From Coliplasma sp045538555 (GTDB lineage Bacteria > Bacillota > Clostridia > Oscillospirales > CAG-382): a stretch of DNA of 34,968 nucleotides. Every line of letters begins with the position of its first letter. The stretch's first letter is position 1. The stretch lies in NCBI GenBank assembly GCA_045538555.1, contig JAZSRP010000012.1, forward strand, positions 1-34,968. Direction: 5' to 3'. The notes below the pieces were generated by a model that was not told the origin of the DNA, searched no databases, and was given only the letters and a program-made list of their open reading frames with translations. Made by a program: the position numbers and the translations under genes. Below are positions 24,322 to 33,437 of this stretch, piece after piece.

Positions 24322-25635
24322 ATGTCCGATCAGTATACGCAAAATAAGAATACAGGATACATCATATCGGCAATACTGGCACTGCCCGTCGGGCTTGCCT
24401 ATTGCCAGTTTACTGATGCGCCCTTTTTCTCCTGTGTGGCGGGGAGTATGCTTGCTCTTGCCGCTTTTTTTGCCGTGTTCTCGGACTGCGACAAAAAATA
24501 CGGTGTCATGGTACTGGGCATATTTTTGGTAAAATTTTTGCTCACTGCATATCAGGCGTTGTACAAGGATCTTCCGTTGGGCGGCGAGGACTGGTGGAAC
24601 TTTCACTCCAGTGCTCAGAGGATAGTGGAAAACAGCGACGGATTTTTCAGTATGTTCAGCGGCGGAGCGGATATGTTTGCCAAGCTGGTGGCTGTGATAT
24701 ACAAGACCTTTGGCGTCCATACGAGACAGGTGAACTTGTACATCCTTGCCTCGGCTTTTGTTGCCGCAAGATACGTGTTCAAAACCGCAATTGAGCTGAC
24801 AAACGGAGACCGCGAGGCATCACAGCGTGTTTTGCTGCTGTTTCTTATATGGCCCATCGATATTATATATTCGGTGACATATCTGCGTGAGATGCCTGTG
24901 CAGATGTTTACCATTGTTTCTTTCTGCTGCTTTGTGCAGTTCATAAAAACTCGAAAAAATACAAAATTTGTAAAAGCAATTGCCGCCATTGCGGTTGCAA
25001 ACATGATGCACTCGGGAGTTATTGTGCTTTTGTTTGTTTACGTGCTGTGTGCGGGGCTGAGCGAGGGTGACCGCCTGAGAAAAATATTTAGCCCCACAAA
25101 CATTGCCATTGCCGCCGTTGCCCTGCTGCTGCTGATGGCAACACCTCTTTGGGGCAGTATGGTGGCAAAGCTGGGAATCACGGAAAACACCGATCTTGTG
25201 GAGCGCGCTTCCCAGTTTTTGGAGGGTGATGCAAACACAAAATATATCCATGAAACACCGGAATCTCTGGCGGGTATTGCCATGGAACTTCCGTACCGTA
25301 CCCTTCTCTTTGCCTTTGTGCCTCTGCCCTGGATGATAATCAGCGTGGATACCGCTATCTCGTGGGTCGTTGATGCGTTGCCCCAGTTTTGGCTGTGGTA
25401 CCGTCTCGTTTCTGCCTACCGTCTGAGCCAAAAGAACGAGGACAAGCGATACCGTATGTACGTTGCCATCGCTCTTTTATGTATAGTTGGAACCTATATT
25501 GTGTGCGGAATGGGAACCACGGCTTACGGCAATGCCATCCGCCACAGAGCAAAGATCGTTCCTCTTGTGCTGGTGATTGCAGAGGCGGTTTATTTCCATC
25601 TCAAATACCCTGTGGCCAAGGAGGAGGAAAAATGA
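24322..25635 (+). CDS. Polytopic membrane protein, candidate Wzy-type polysaccharide polymerase
   Basis: This 437-residue protein has 10 to 12 predicted hydrophobic segments and a long polar loop (about residues 295-325, from ITENTDLVERASQFLE). TYLREMPVQMFTIVSFCCF followed by NMMHSGVIVLLFVYVL resembles the R-rich and H-containing segments of EpsG/Wzy-type proteins. A complete operon needs a polymerase, and this is the only unassigned polytopic protein, so the role is inferred from context. A GT-C type transferase is an alternative. Two in-frame TTG codons precede the ATG at 24322; AAAGGT fits the TTG at 24316 slightly better, so the true start may be six bases earlier. It overlaps the next gene by 4 bp. 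Confidence 0.62.
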   Translation: MSDQYTQNKNTGYIISAILALPVGLAYCQFTDAPFFSCVAGSMLALAAFFAVFSDCDKKYGVMVLGIFLVKFLLTAYQALYKDLPLGGEDWWNFHSSAQRIVENSDGFFSMFSGGADMFAKLVAVIYKTFGVHTRQVNLYILASAFVAARYVFKTAIELTNGDREASQRVLLLFLIWPIDIIYSVTYLREMPVQMFTIVSFCCFVQFIKTRKNTKFVKAIAAIAVANMMHSGVIVLLFVYVLCAGLSEGDRLRKIFSPTNIAIAAVALLLLMATPLWGSMVAKLGITENTDLVERASQFLEGDANTKYIHETPESLAGIAMELPYRTLLFAFVPLPWMIISVDTAISWVVDALPQFWLWYRLVSAYRLSQKNEDKRYRMYVAIALLCIVGTYIVCGMGTTAYGNAIRHRAKIVPLVLVIAEAVYFHLKYPVAKEEEK

Positions 25636-26645
25636 AAAAGCTCAGTATTATCATCCCTGCATATAATGCCGAAAAAACCATTGCCTCCTGTATCGAGTCT
25701 ATCCAAAACTCCTGCTATGAAAACTCTGAGATAATTGTGATTGACGACGGGTCAAGGGACGATACGTATCGGATCGCAAACGATATAGCTGCAAAAGACC
25801 CCCGCATAGCGGTTGTTTCCAAGCCAAACGGCGGTGTTTCATCGGCACGGAACATGGGCATGGATATGGCTTCGGGTGAATATGTCATGTTTGCCGACAG
25901 TGATGATACACACGAGCCCGACACCTGCAAAAAGCTGGTGGAGTGTATAGAAAAATTTGACTCCGACATTGCATTTTGCGGCTATACGGAATGCAGATCG
26001 GATTTCAAAAAGCAGGTTTTGTGTCCCGCCCCTCAGACATTGGAGGGAGAGGCGGAGATAAAAGAAAGGTTTGCCATACCTCTTGCGTTTTCGGGTACAA
26101 ACGGGTTTATGGGCTCGGTTTGTACGTGCATCATAAAAAAAGAGCTGATACAGCGGGTGGGCATTGCATTTGATCCTCGTATAAAAAGGTGTGAGGATCT
26201 GCTGTTTTTGACCGAGTATCTTTTCAACTGCAAAAAAATGAGTGTTGTTGCGGAGGCGTTGTACAATTACCGTTTGGAGGAGGGCTCGGCAACAAAAAAA
26301 TACGTCCGTGATATGCAGGAGCAAAACGATTTGTTTTCACAACAGTCAGCGGCACTGCTGGAGCGGTACGGGGTGACGCTGGATGAAGAGATACAGCGTG
26401 CCCGGCTTGTAAGAGGCATTTTCAGTCTGCTGGTAAACGAGGCAAGAGCGGGCAATCCCAAAGGGCTGTTTGCCCAGATAGGGTTTGCATACCGCACGGG
26501 AAAAGAGCACAAGCGGCAGATAAAAGCTCTCAAACCCGCTGACAAGACCCTGAAAATAAAAAGAATTATTGCAAAAAACGGCTTTTTGCGTGTGTGCTTT
26601 TTCATTACAAGACGTATCCAGAGAGCCATGGGAGTTTATTTTTGA
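25632..26645 (+). CDS. Glycosyltransferase family 2 protein
   Basis: This 337-residue GT-A fold inverting transferase starts MKKLSIIIPAYNAEKTIASC, with IDDGSRDDTY, the nucleotide/metal DSD in MFADSDDTHEPD, and a later KRCEDLLFLTEY that carries the likely catalytic acid. The ATG at 25632 has GAGGAGG upstream and overlaps the preceding stop codon; a long upstream extension is rejected. The final part is basic and helical (ITRRIQRAMGVYF), perhaps a membrane contact. Confidence 0.88.
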   Translation: MKKLSIIIPAYNAEKTIASCIESIQNSCYENSEIIVIDDGSRDDTYRIANDIAAKDPRIAVVSKPNGGVSSARNMGMDMASGEYVMFADSDDTHEPDTCKKLVECIEKFDSDIAFCGYTECRSDFKKQVLCPAPQTLEGEAEIKERFAIPLAFSGTNGFMGSVCTCIIKKELIQRVGIAFDPRIKRCEDLLFLTEYLFNCKKMSVVAEALYNYRLEEGSATKKYVRDMQEQNDLFSQQSAALLERYGVTLDEEIQRARLVRGIFSLLVNEARAGNPKGLFAQIGFAYRTGKEHKRQIKALKPADKTLKIKRIIAKNGFLRVCFFITRRIQRAMGVYF

Positions 26646-27700
26646 AAAAAATTATGTTTTTTGTGGGCTCTCTCAAGATCGGAGGGAGCGAGAAGGCATG
26701 TGTACGTATGGCCAATGCCTTTGCAGATAAATATGACGTTACGATACGCACATTTTTTGGCGGCGGAGAGCTGAGAACGGAGCTGGATCCGAGAGTAAAG
26801 GTAAAATCGTTTTTGCCTCGTTTTGTGAGAGGGTTTGCCAGATTGGTTCATATTTTGCCCCCGAGATTTGCTCACTTTTTGTTTGCGGGCAGCGGATACG
26901 ATGCGGAGATTGCTGTGGGCGAGGGACTTGAAAGCCATGTGATCTCGGGCGGAAAATGCAAAAATAAATATTGCTGGGTCCATATGGATCTGCGTTTCAA
27001 CGGCCCTGCCCCCTGTGAAAAAACAAAAAAGCGGTTTTCTGCTTTCAAAAATATCATCTGTGTTTCCCAAACAGCCAAGGACGGGGTGGAGGTGCGGCAC
27101 GGGTTTGAGAACAAAACGGTAATTGCATATACTCCCGTGGATGAAAAAACCGTTGTTCAAAAAGCGGAGGAGAATCTCGAGTTTCCAAAAGGGCACATGG
27201 TGTGTGTGGGACGGCTGGAAAAAATCAAGGGATTTGACCGCCTGATATTGGCTGCAGATATGGTGAGAAATCTTGATTTTTGTATTCATATCTACGGCGA
27301 CGGAACCAAAAAAGAGGAGCTGTCCGCTCTGATAAAAGAAAAAGATCTCTGCAACAGGATCATTCTGGAGGGTGAGGTTGGCAACCCGTATCCCTTCATG
27401 CGTCAGGCAAAAGCGTTGATATGTCCGTCGGAAAACGAGTCTTTTGGTTTTGTGGTGGTGGAGGCAATGCTGCTTGACACTCCCGTTCTTGCCACAAGAT
27501 GCGGCGGAGCCGAGGAGATCATCGGGGATGAGACAAGGGGCTTTTTGTGCTCAAATTCTGTGGAGGGAATTGCAGAGGGAATGCGTGATATCATCACAAA
27601 GGTCTGTGATTTTGATACAAAAAAAGCAAGAGAGCGTGCCATGGAATTTGGTTTGGAAAACTGCACGCGGGAGTTTGAAAAAATTATTTTTGAGTCGTAA
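26642..27700 (+). CDS. Glycosyltransferase family 4 protein with TTG start
   Basis: This 352-residue GT4 enzyme starts KIMFFVGSLKIGGSEKACVR, has VCVGRLEKIKGFDRLI for donor binding, and EX7E as NESFGFVVVEAM. I chose the TTG at 26642, because GGAG lies seven bases upstream and the TTG overlaps the stop codon of the previous gene (TTGA). It gives MKKI before the homology. The ATG at 26654 is the alternative and would remove four residues. The DUF-free two-domain layout is standard. Confidence 0.87.
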   Translation: MKKIMFFVGSLKIGGSEKACVRMANAFADKYDVTIRTFFGGGELRTELDPRVKVKSFLPRFVRGFARLVHILPPRFAHFLFAGSGYDAEIAVGEGLESHVISGGKCKNKYCWVHMDLRFNGPAPCEKTKKRFSAFKNIICVSQTAKDGVEVRHGFENKTVIAYTPVDEKTVVQKAEENLEFPKGHMVCVGRLEKIKGFDRLILAADMVRNLDFCIHIYGDGTKKEELSALIKEKDLCNRIILEGEVGNPYPFMRQAKALICPSENESFGFVVVEAMLLDTPVLATRCGGAEEIIGDETRGFLCSNSVEGIAEGMRDIITKVCDFDTKKARERAMEFGLENCTREFEKIIFES

Positions 27701-27717
27701 AAAAGGAGAAGGGAAAA

Positions 27718-28560
27718 GTGGCAGAGGGAAAAAGAATTTCTGTGATAATGGGTGTGCACAACTGCAAAAAGACCCTTTCCCGTGCCATTGAGTCCGTGCT
27801 GGGTCAGACCTATGACAACTGGGAGCTGATCATCTGTGATGACGGCTCGGATGACGGAACCTATGAGGTGGCTGCAGAGTATTGCTTCCGGTTTCCGTCA
27901 CGCATCGTTCTTTTGAAAAACGAGAGTCAAAAACAGCTGGCATATACCCTCAACCGCTGTCTGGCTGTTGCTGACGGTGAATATATCGCCCGGATGGACG
28001 GAGATGATGTGAGTCACAGGGACCGGTTTTTGCGTCAGATATCTTTTCTTGAATCAAACCCTGCGGTTGACCTGTGCGGTTGCGGAATGCGGGCGTTTGA
28101 TGATGATGAGCGCATGGGGTCGGTGACTTTGTGTACAGAAAACCCCGACAGAGATACTCCGTATCACGGGCTGCCATTTTGCCATGCCACGGTGATGTGC
28201 CGTCGCAGAGTATATGAAGATTTGGGCGGATACGTGTCTGTTGACAGGACTGTCAGATGCGAGGACCGAGACCTGTGGTTCAGGTTTTTTGAAAAAGGTT
28301 TTAGGGGTGTCAATCTTCGGGACGTTTTGTATTTTGTCTGTGAGAATGAGGATTCGGTACGCCGCCGCAGTGCAAAAAACAGGTGGAGGTTTTTCAAAAC
28401 CGAGCTGTACGGCTACAAGCTGTTAAAATATCCATTTTTCAGATACTACAAGCCGCTCTTCAATCTTTTCAAGGCGCTGATCCCCACCTTTTTGGTGGTG
28501 TACCTCAGAGCAAAACAATTTGATCGCCAAGAGGGAGAAAAAGCCCAATGGAACCAATGA
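27718..28560 (+). CDS. Glycosyltransferase family 2 protein with GTG start
   Basis: This 280-residue GT2 enzyme starts GKRISVIMGVHNCKKTLSRA, with CDDGSDDGTYE, RMDGDDVSHRDRF as the DxD-type motif and RCEDRDLWFRFFEK as the likely base region. The GTG at 27718 has AAGGAG nine bases upstream and there is no better ATG. The C-terminal 60 residues are basic and partly hydrophobic (LLKYPFFRYYKPLFNLF), which suggests membrane association. It overlaps the next gene by 13 bp. Confidence 0.88.
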   Translation: MAEGKRISVIMGVHNCKKTLSRAIESVLGQTYDNWELIICDDGSDDGTYEVAAEYCFRFPSRIVLLKNESQKQLAYTLNRCLAVADGEYIARMDGDDVSHRDRFLRQISFLESNPAVDLCGCGMRAFDDDERMGSVTLCTENPDRDTPYHGLPFCHATVMCRRRVYEDLGGYVSVDRTVRCEDRDLWFRFFEKGFRGVNLRDVLYFVCENEDSVRRRSAKNRWRFFKTELYGYKLLKYPFFRYYKPLFNLFKALIPTFLVVYLRAKQFDRQEGEKAQWNQ

Positions 28561-29564
28561 TATCAATTATTGTTCCGGTGTATAATTCCGAAAAATATAT
28601 AGGCAGATGCGTCGAGAGTCTGACAAGCCAAACCTATAAAAATATTGAGATCATTCTTGTCAACGACGGGTCGGCTGACAACAGCGGCGCTTTGTGTGAC
28701 CAATTTGCAAAAAATGACGGACGGATAAAGGTTGTTCACAAGCAAAACGGCGGAGTCAGCGCCGCCAGAAACGACGGTATTCAAGTATCTGCCGGTGAGT
28801 ATTTGATGTTTTGTGACTCGGATGACAGGTATCTGCCGCAGATGGTTGAAAAGCTGTTGGAAAGCATCATCAAAAACGGATCCGATATTGCGCTGTGCGG
28901 ATTTCAAAAAGAGACCGGCGGTGTTGTTTCGGATGTTCCGATGAAAAATAAGAGTTATACTTCTGATATTGCACATGATCTTGTGATGCCTATGTGCGTT
29001 TGGGGCTATGCTCCAAACGGAGGAAGAGCACCCTCAGTGTACGGAAGTGTGTGGAGAGGGATATACAAAAGAGCCCTTGTGTTGTCAAATGGTATCAAGT
29101 TTGCCACAGACCTGCGTTTGGGGGAGGATATGATATTCAACATGGAGGCGTTTTTGAGCTCCCGAGCCGTTTCTGCAGTGGAGGACTGCCTGTATTTTTA
29201 TTATGAGATACCCACCTCTGCCACCCATATAAAGGGTGAATTGATGTGGAGTAGGTATGCTCTGCTGTGGGAGAGAGCCCATGGTATACTGCAAAAAAAC
29301 GGAGTGTGTGATGGCGATCTGAGATGGCATAATTATCAGTTGTCACGCTATGCTGTCAGCGCTATCATAGAGGGTGTGTGCCCCCGTGATATTTCAAAAA
29401 AAGAAAAAAAGCAAGAGGTAAAAAGTATTCTTTCTCACCCCAAATTGAAAAAAACGCTGAGATCTCTGCCGTCGGGCCTTTCAAAAAAAGACAGATTGCT
29501 GTGCAGGATTCTGCGCCCCGCATTTTCGGGAATGGTTCTTTGGTATTATCAGCACAGAATGTAA
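28548..29564 (+). CDS. Glycosyltransferase family 2 protein
   Basis: This 338-residue GT2 enzyme starts ISIIVPVYNSEKYIGRCVES, with VNDGSADNSGALCD, MFCDSDDRYLP, and LGEDMIFNMEAFL as the likely catalytic region. It is similar in plan to the GT2 genes at 25632 and 27718 but not a close copy. The ATG lies inside the end of the preceding gene. It would add one residue of the repeat unit; acceptor and donor cannot be read. Confidence 0.87.
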   Translation: MEPMISIIVPVYNSEKYIGRCVESLTSQTYKNIEIILVNDGSADNSGALCDQFAKNDGRIKVVHKQNGGVSAARNDGIQVSAGEYLMFCDSDDRYLPQMVEKLLESIIKNGSDIALCGFQKETGGVVSDVPMKNKSYTSDIAHDLVMPMCVWGYAPNGGRAPSVYGSVWRGIYKRALVLSNGIKFATDLRLGEDMIFNMEAFLSSRAVSAVEDCLYFYYEIPTSATHIKGELMWSRYALLWERAHGILQKNGVCDGDLRWHNYQLSRYAVSAIIEGVCPRDISKKEKKQEVKSILSHPKLKKTLRSLPSGLSKKDRLLCRILRPAFSGMVLWYYQHRM

Positions 29565-29579
29565 AGTGAGGGATCAAAA

Positions 29580-30743
29580 ATGAAAAAAATCGTTTTGTAT
29601 GCTCACGGAGGCAGCGGAAACCACGGCTGTGAGGCGTTGGTTCGGACAACTGCGGAATTGGCGTCTGACACCTTTGACGCTCCCGTAACGGTGATCTCCT
29701 CAAATCCCCATCAGGATAAAAAATACATAGCAGACGGGAAAATGTCCTTTGTGAACAGAGGTACGGGACTTACCACGCTTCAGCGCATTGTTGCCAAGGC
29801 GTGGAAAACAGTTACGGGCTCGATGTATTTTTATGACCGTGTAGAAAAGCGCGCTGTTGTAAAAACAAGAAATTCGATATGCTTTTCCATCGGCGGAGAT
29901 AATTATTGCTATGACGATTACGGTGATTACTGCCGTCTCAACTCCATTCTCTGCTCCCACGGAAACAAAACCGTGTTTTGGGGCTGTTCTGTGGAGCCAA
30001 AGCTGTTGAAAAAGCCGGATGTGCTGCAGGATCTGAAACGATATTCTCTCATCACAGCCAGGGAGAGCATCACATATGAGGCCATGAGGAACGCAGGGCT
30101 CTCAAACGTGATGTATTGCCCCGACTCTGCGTTTCTGTTGAAACCGCAGGAAACGGCATTGCCCCATATTTTTGACCGTGACGTGGTGGGTATAAACGTC
30201 AGCCCCCTGATACTATCCTGCGAAAAGGATCAAGGGCTGACCATGAAAAACTATGAAAAGCTCATTGAGTATATACTCAATGACACTGATATGAACGTAG
30301 CGCTGATCCCTCACGTGGTGTGGGATTTCAACGATGATCTTGAGCCGCTGCGTGTGCTTTTTGACAAGTACGCTCACACGGGCAGAGTGGCGTTGGTGGA
30401 TGAATCAAAAAAACTAAACTGCAGAGAGTTGAAATATGTTATTTCAAAATGCCGTTTTTTGGTAACCGCTCGTACTCACGCCTCCATTGCGGCGTATTCT
30501 ACGGGAGTGCCCACGCTTGTCACCGGTTATTCCGTCAAAGCAAAAGGGATCGCAAAGGATCTGTTTGGCAGCTATGAGGGCTATGTTTGTCCTGTTCAGG
30601 AGTTGAAAACAGAGGAGGATCTTTTGAGGGGATTTTTGTTTGTGACCGAGCGGGAAGAGGAGATAAAATCAAAGCTTTTTGATTTTTCAGCCGGAGTAAC
30701 AGAGAATTTTGACAAGGTTTGCAAAAAACTTGAACAGATGTGA
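29580..30743 (+). CDS. Polysaccharide pyruvyl transferase family protein
   Basis: This 387-residue protein belongs to the family that forms pyruvate ketals on glycans from phosphoenolpyruvate, as in CsaB and EPS enzymes. It starts KKIVLYAHGGSGNHGCEALV, has CFSIGGDNYCYDDYGDYC, GCSVEPKLLKKPDV, ITARESITYEAM followed by CPDSAF, and RTHASIAAYSTGVPTLVTGY near the C-terminus, all typical. The ATG has GAGGG upstream. Family members often act on sugars but not all have been shown to use pyruvate. Its later neighbour, an FrhB-like iron-sulfur protein, is a common companion in glycan clusters. Confidence 0.88.
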   Translation: MKKIVLYAHGGSGNHGCEALVRTTAELASDTFDAPVTVISSNPHQDKKYIADGKMSFVNRGTGLTTLQRIVAKAWKTVTGSMYFYDRVEKRAVVKTRNSICFSIGGDNYCYDDYGDYCRLNSILCSHGNKTVFWGCSVEPKLLKKPDVLQDLKRYSLITARESITYEAMRNAGLSNVMYCPDSAFLLKPQETALPHIFDRDVVGINVSPLILSCEKDQGLTMKNYEKLIEYILNDTDMNVALIPHVVWDFNDDLEPLRVLFDKYAHTGRVALVDESKKLNCRELKYVISKCRFLVTARTHASIAAYSTGVPTLVTGYSVKAKGIAKDLFGSYEGYVCPVQELKTEEDLLRGFLFVTEREEEIKSKLFDFSAGVTENFDKVCKKLEQM

Positions 30744-30761
30744 TAAAAAGAAAGATTGTAT

Positions 30762-32270
30762 ATGAAAAACCAAAGAAAGATAGGCGTGGTACTGTCCTAT
30801 CTCAACATCGGAATTGAATTTATAATCGGTATTGCCTATACTCCCGTTATGCTGCGGCTGTTGGGCCAGAGCGAGTACGGTGTTTACAATGCTGCCGCCT
30901 CGGTCATCAGCTATCTTGGGTTGTTCTCCTTGGGATTTGGCAGCTCTTATATGCGGTTTTATGCCAGATACAAGGCAAAAGAGGATGACAGAGGCATTGC
31001 AAAACTCAATGGGCTTTTTGCGTTGGTGTTTGGGTTGGCGGCAGTGCTGTCTGTGTTGGCTGGCGGCGTGCTCACAAATATGCCTCAGGTGGTGTTTGGA
31101 AGCAAATTCACCCCATATGAGCTTGATATCAGCCAAAAGCTGTTGGCATTGATGACCGTAAACACTGCGGCATCCTTTGTATCAACCATATTTTCCATGT
31201 ACATCAATGCTCACGAGCGTTTTGTGTACAGTCGCCTGCTGGGAATTATTACCGCCTTGACGGGGCCTATGGTGACTTTTCCGCTGTTGCTGTTGGGATA
31301 CGGCTCGGTAGCGATGACGGTGGTGCACACTGCACTGCAGATTGTGGGTCTTGTTTGCAATTTGGTTTTTGCCAGAAAGCTGGGAATGCGGTTTACCTTT
31401 GGAAAACCCGATTTTTCTCTGCTGAAAGAGATATCGGTTTTTTCCGTATTTATATTTCTTACTTCATTGTCAAGTGTTATCAACAGCTCCATCGACAAGC
31501 TGCTTTTGAGCCGGAATTTTGGCTCGGAATCGGTGGCTGTGTATGAAATTGGAAACAAAATAAATCACTATCTCATGATTTTTTCTGTCAACGTGTCGGT
31601 TGTATTTGTGCCAAAGGTGAACAAAATGGTGGCAGAACGGGACGACAACAGCCAGTTGACCGACCTGATGATACGGGTAGGAAGGATCCAGTATTTGATC
31701 CTTGGGCTCATTTTCTTTGGGTTTGTATTGGTGGGAAGATATTTTATCGGCATATACGCGGGCGAGGGGTATGAGGAATCCTACGCCATTGCGCTGATGG
31801 TGATGGGTGCATCCTTTGTGCCCTATATCCAAAATGTCGGAATTGAGATACAAAAAGCAAAAAACAAGCATATTTTCCGTTCTGTGGCATATCTTTTGAT
31901 CGCATTTTGCAACGTTGGTGTCAGCATCCCGCTTATCAAAACCTATGGGATCAAGGGTGCCGCTGTGGGCACCGCTCTTGCGCTTCTCATCGGAAATACT
32001 ATCATAATGAATATTTATTACAAAAAAGGCATTTGTCTTGAGATGGGACGTTTTTGGAGATCTATGACAAAGCCGATTCTTGCCACCGCAATGTCCTTTG
32101 TTCCCTGTCTGGTTTTGGGTATGTATTGGAAAGTGGATCGGATGGAGCGATTTGCGGCAATGATACTTTTGTTCACTGTGCTGTACGTCACGGCCCAATG
32201 GTTTGTGGGTATGAACGGTGAGGAAAAGGGAATGATAAAAGGATTTTTTGCCAGATTCAAAAAAAGATGA
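30762..32270 (+). CDS. Wzx-type oligosaccharide flippase (MVF/MATE-like)
   Basis: This 502-residue protein with about 14 hydrophobic helices exports lipid-linked repeat units across the membrane. It starts with the typical IGVVLSYLNIGIEFIIGIAY helix, then TPVMLRLLGQSEYGVYNAA, which is characteristic of polysaccharide flippases, and later AVYEIGNKINHYLMIFSVNV. The ATG at 30762 has a weak purine-rich site; a TTG six bases upstream is the alternative. It is the only flippase in the operon, and with the candidate polymerase it supports a Wzx/Wzy-dependent route rather than an ABC transporter route. Confidence 0.88.
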   Translation: MKNQRKIGVVLSYLNIGIEFIIGIAYTPVMLRLLGQSEYGVYNAAASVISYLGLFSLGFGSSYMRFYARYKAKEDDRGIAKLNGLFALVFGLAAVLSVLAGGVLTNMPQVVFGSKFTPYELDISQKLLALMTVNTAASFVSTIFSMYINAHERFVYSRLLGIITALTGPMVTFPLLLLGYGSVAMTVVHTALQIVGLVCNLVFARKLGMRFTFGKPDFSLLKEISVFSVFIFLTSLSSVINSSIDKLLLSRNFGSESVAVYEIGNKINHYLMIFSVNVSVVFVPKVNKMVAERDDNSQLTDLMIRVGRIQYLILGLIFFGFVLVGRYFIGIYAGEGYEESYAIALMVMGASFVPYIQNVGIEIQKAKNKHIFRSVAYLLIAFCNVGVSIPLIKTYGIKGAAVGTALALLIGNTIIMNIYYKKGICLEMGRFWRSMTKPILATAMSFVPCLVLGMYWKVDRMERFAAMILLFTVLYVTAQWFVGMNGEEKGMIKGFFARFKKR

Positions 32271-32286
32271 TTTTTTGGAGAAATCT

Positions 32287-33429
32287 ATGCACGTTGAAAT
32301 AAAAAACAAAGCAAACTGCTCCGGCTGTACTGCCTGTGCCTCCGTGTGCCCCAAAAAGTGCATAAAAATGATTGCGGACAGTGAGGGGTTTTTGTATCCC
32401 TCCGTGGACAAAAATGCCTGCATACAATGCGGACTGTGCAAAAAAATCTGCCCTGTTTTGTCAAAAACAAAAAAAACAAGCGGGGACGTGCTTTGTTTTT
32501 CTGTCTGCAACAAGGACGATGAGGTGAGAGCGTGTTCCTCTTCCGGCGGTGTTTTTTCTGCGTTGGCAAAAGAGGTTTTGAAAAAAGGCGGGGCAGTGTT
32601 TGGCTCCGCATTTGATGATGACCTAAACCTGCTGCATATATGTGCGGCGGAGGAATCCGAGCTTGCACGGCTCCGCGGTTCAAAATATATAAAAAGCGAT
32701 CTCACCGACAGCTTTTTAAAAATCAAGGAGCTGCTGTCATCGGGTGTTCCCGTGCTTTTCTCCGGTACGCCCTGTCAGACTGACGGGCTGGTGTCATTTT
32801 TGGGCGGCAAGCGGGATAATCTGTTTGTGGTTGACATAATCTGCCATGGGACTCCTTCACCTCTTGTCTGGAAAGAGTATCTGAGCTACAAAAAAGAAAA
32901 AAACGGCAGCGAGGTCACGGGATTTGTTTTTCGTGATAAGACTATTGGCTGGAGAAATTATTCGGTCACTGCTTATTTTGGCAACGGAAGTACCGAGTCT
33001 GTACCTTTTTTTGACGACCCGTACATGAAGGCGTTTTTGACCAACCTGTCGCTTCGGCCTTCTTGTCATTCCTGCGGTTCAAAATCCCTTTGCCGATCAT
33101 CGGACATCACCCTTGGTGATTTTTGGGGTATTGAAAGGGTGGCGCCCTATATGGATGACAACAGAGGTACCTCTATTGTGATGGTCCATACCCAAAAGGG
33201 CAAGGAACTGTTTGCTTCTGTTGCGGACGCTCTTAAATGGGAAGAGGTTCCTTTTGAAAAAGCAATAAACGGCAACCCGTCTTTTCATACGTCGTCGCCT
33301 GTGGGCAAAAAACGTGATCTGTTTTTCAGCCGTTTGGGCAAGATGAGGTTTGACAAGCTGGTAAGCAAATGTCTTGCACCGTCGTTTCCAAAACGTGTGA
33401 TAAAAAAGCTTGTGTCATTTTTCGGATAG
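32287..33429 (+). CDS. FrhB-like iron-sulfur protein (coenzyme F420 hydrogenase/dehydrogenase beta-subunit family)
   Basis: This 380-residue protein has two N-terminal ferredoxin motifs: C11-x2-C14-x2-C17-x3-C21 and C45-x2-C48-x2-C51-x3-C55. They are followed by the FrhB domain with ACSSSGGVFSALAKEVL, LFSGTPCQTDGL, DIICHGTPSPLVWKEYL and SLRPSCHSC before RSSDITLGDFWGIE. In archaea the family binds flavin and handles electrons from F420; in Firmicutes glycan clusters its reaction is not established. The ATG at 32287 has GGAG upstream. It is three genes after the last GT2 and two after the pyruvyl transferase. Confidence 0.88.
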   Translation: MHVEIKNKANCSGCTACASVCPKKCIKMIADSEGFLYPSVDKNACIQCGLCKKICPVLSKTKKTSGDVLCFSVCNKDDEVRACSSSGGVFSALAKEVLKKGGAVFGSAFDDDLNLLHICAAEESELARLRGSKYIKSDLTDSFLKIKELLSSGVPVLFSGTPCQTDGLVSFLGGKRDNLFVVDIICHGTPSPLVWKEYLSYKKEKNGSEVTGFVFRDKTIGWRNYSVTAYFGNGSTESVPFFDDPYMKAFLTNLSLRPSCHSCGSKSLCRSSDITLGDFWGIERVAPYMDDNRGTSIVMVHTQKGKELFASVADALKWEEVPFEKAINGNPSFHTSSPVGKKRDLFFSRLGKMRFDKLVSKCLAPSFPKRVIKKLVSFFG

Positions 33430-33437
33430 AGAAAAAG

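Noticed and set aside
31470..32726. 418-codon minus-strand open frame over the flippase and FrhB-like genes
   Set aside because: It spans parts of two well-supported genes on the other strand and reads as shadow sequence.
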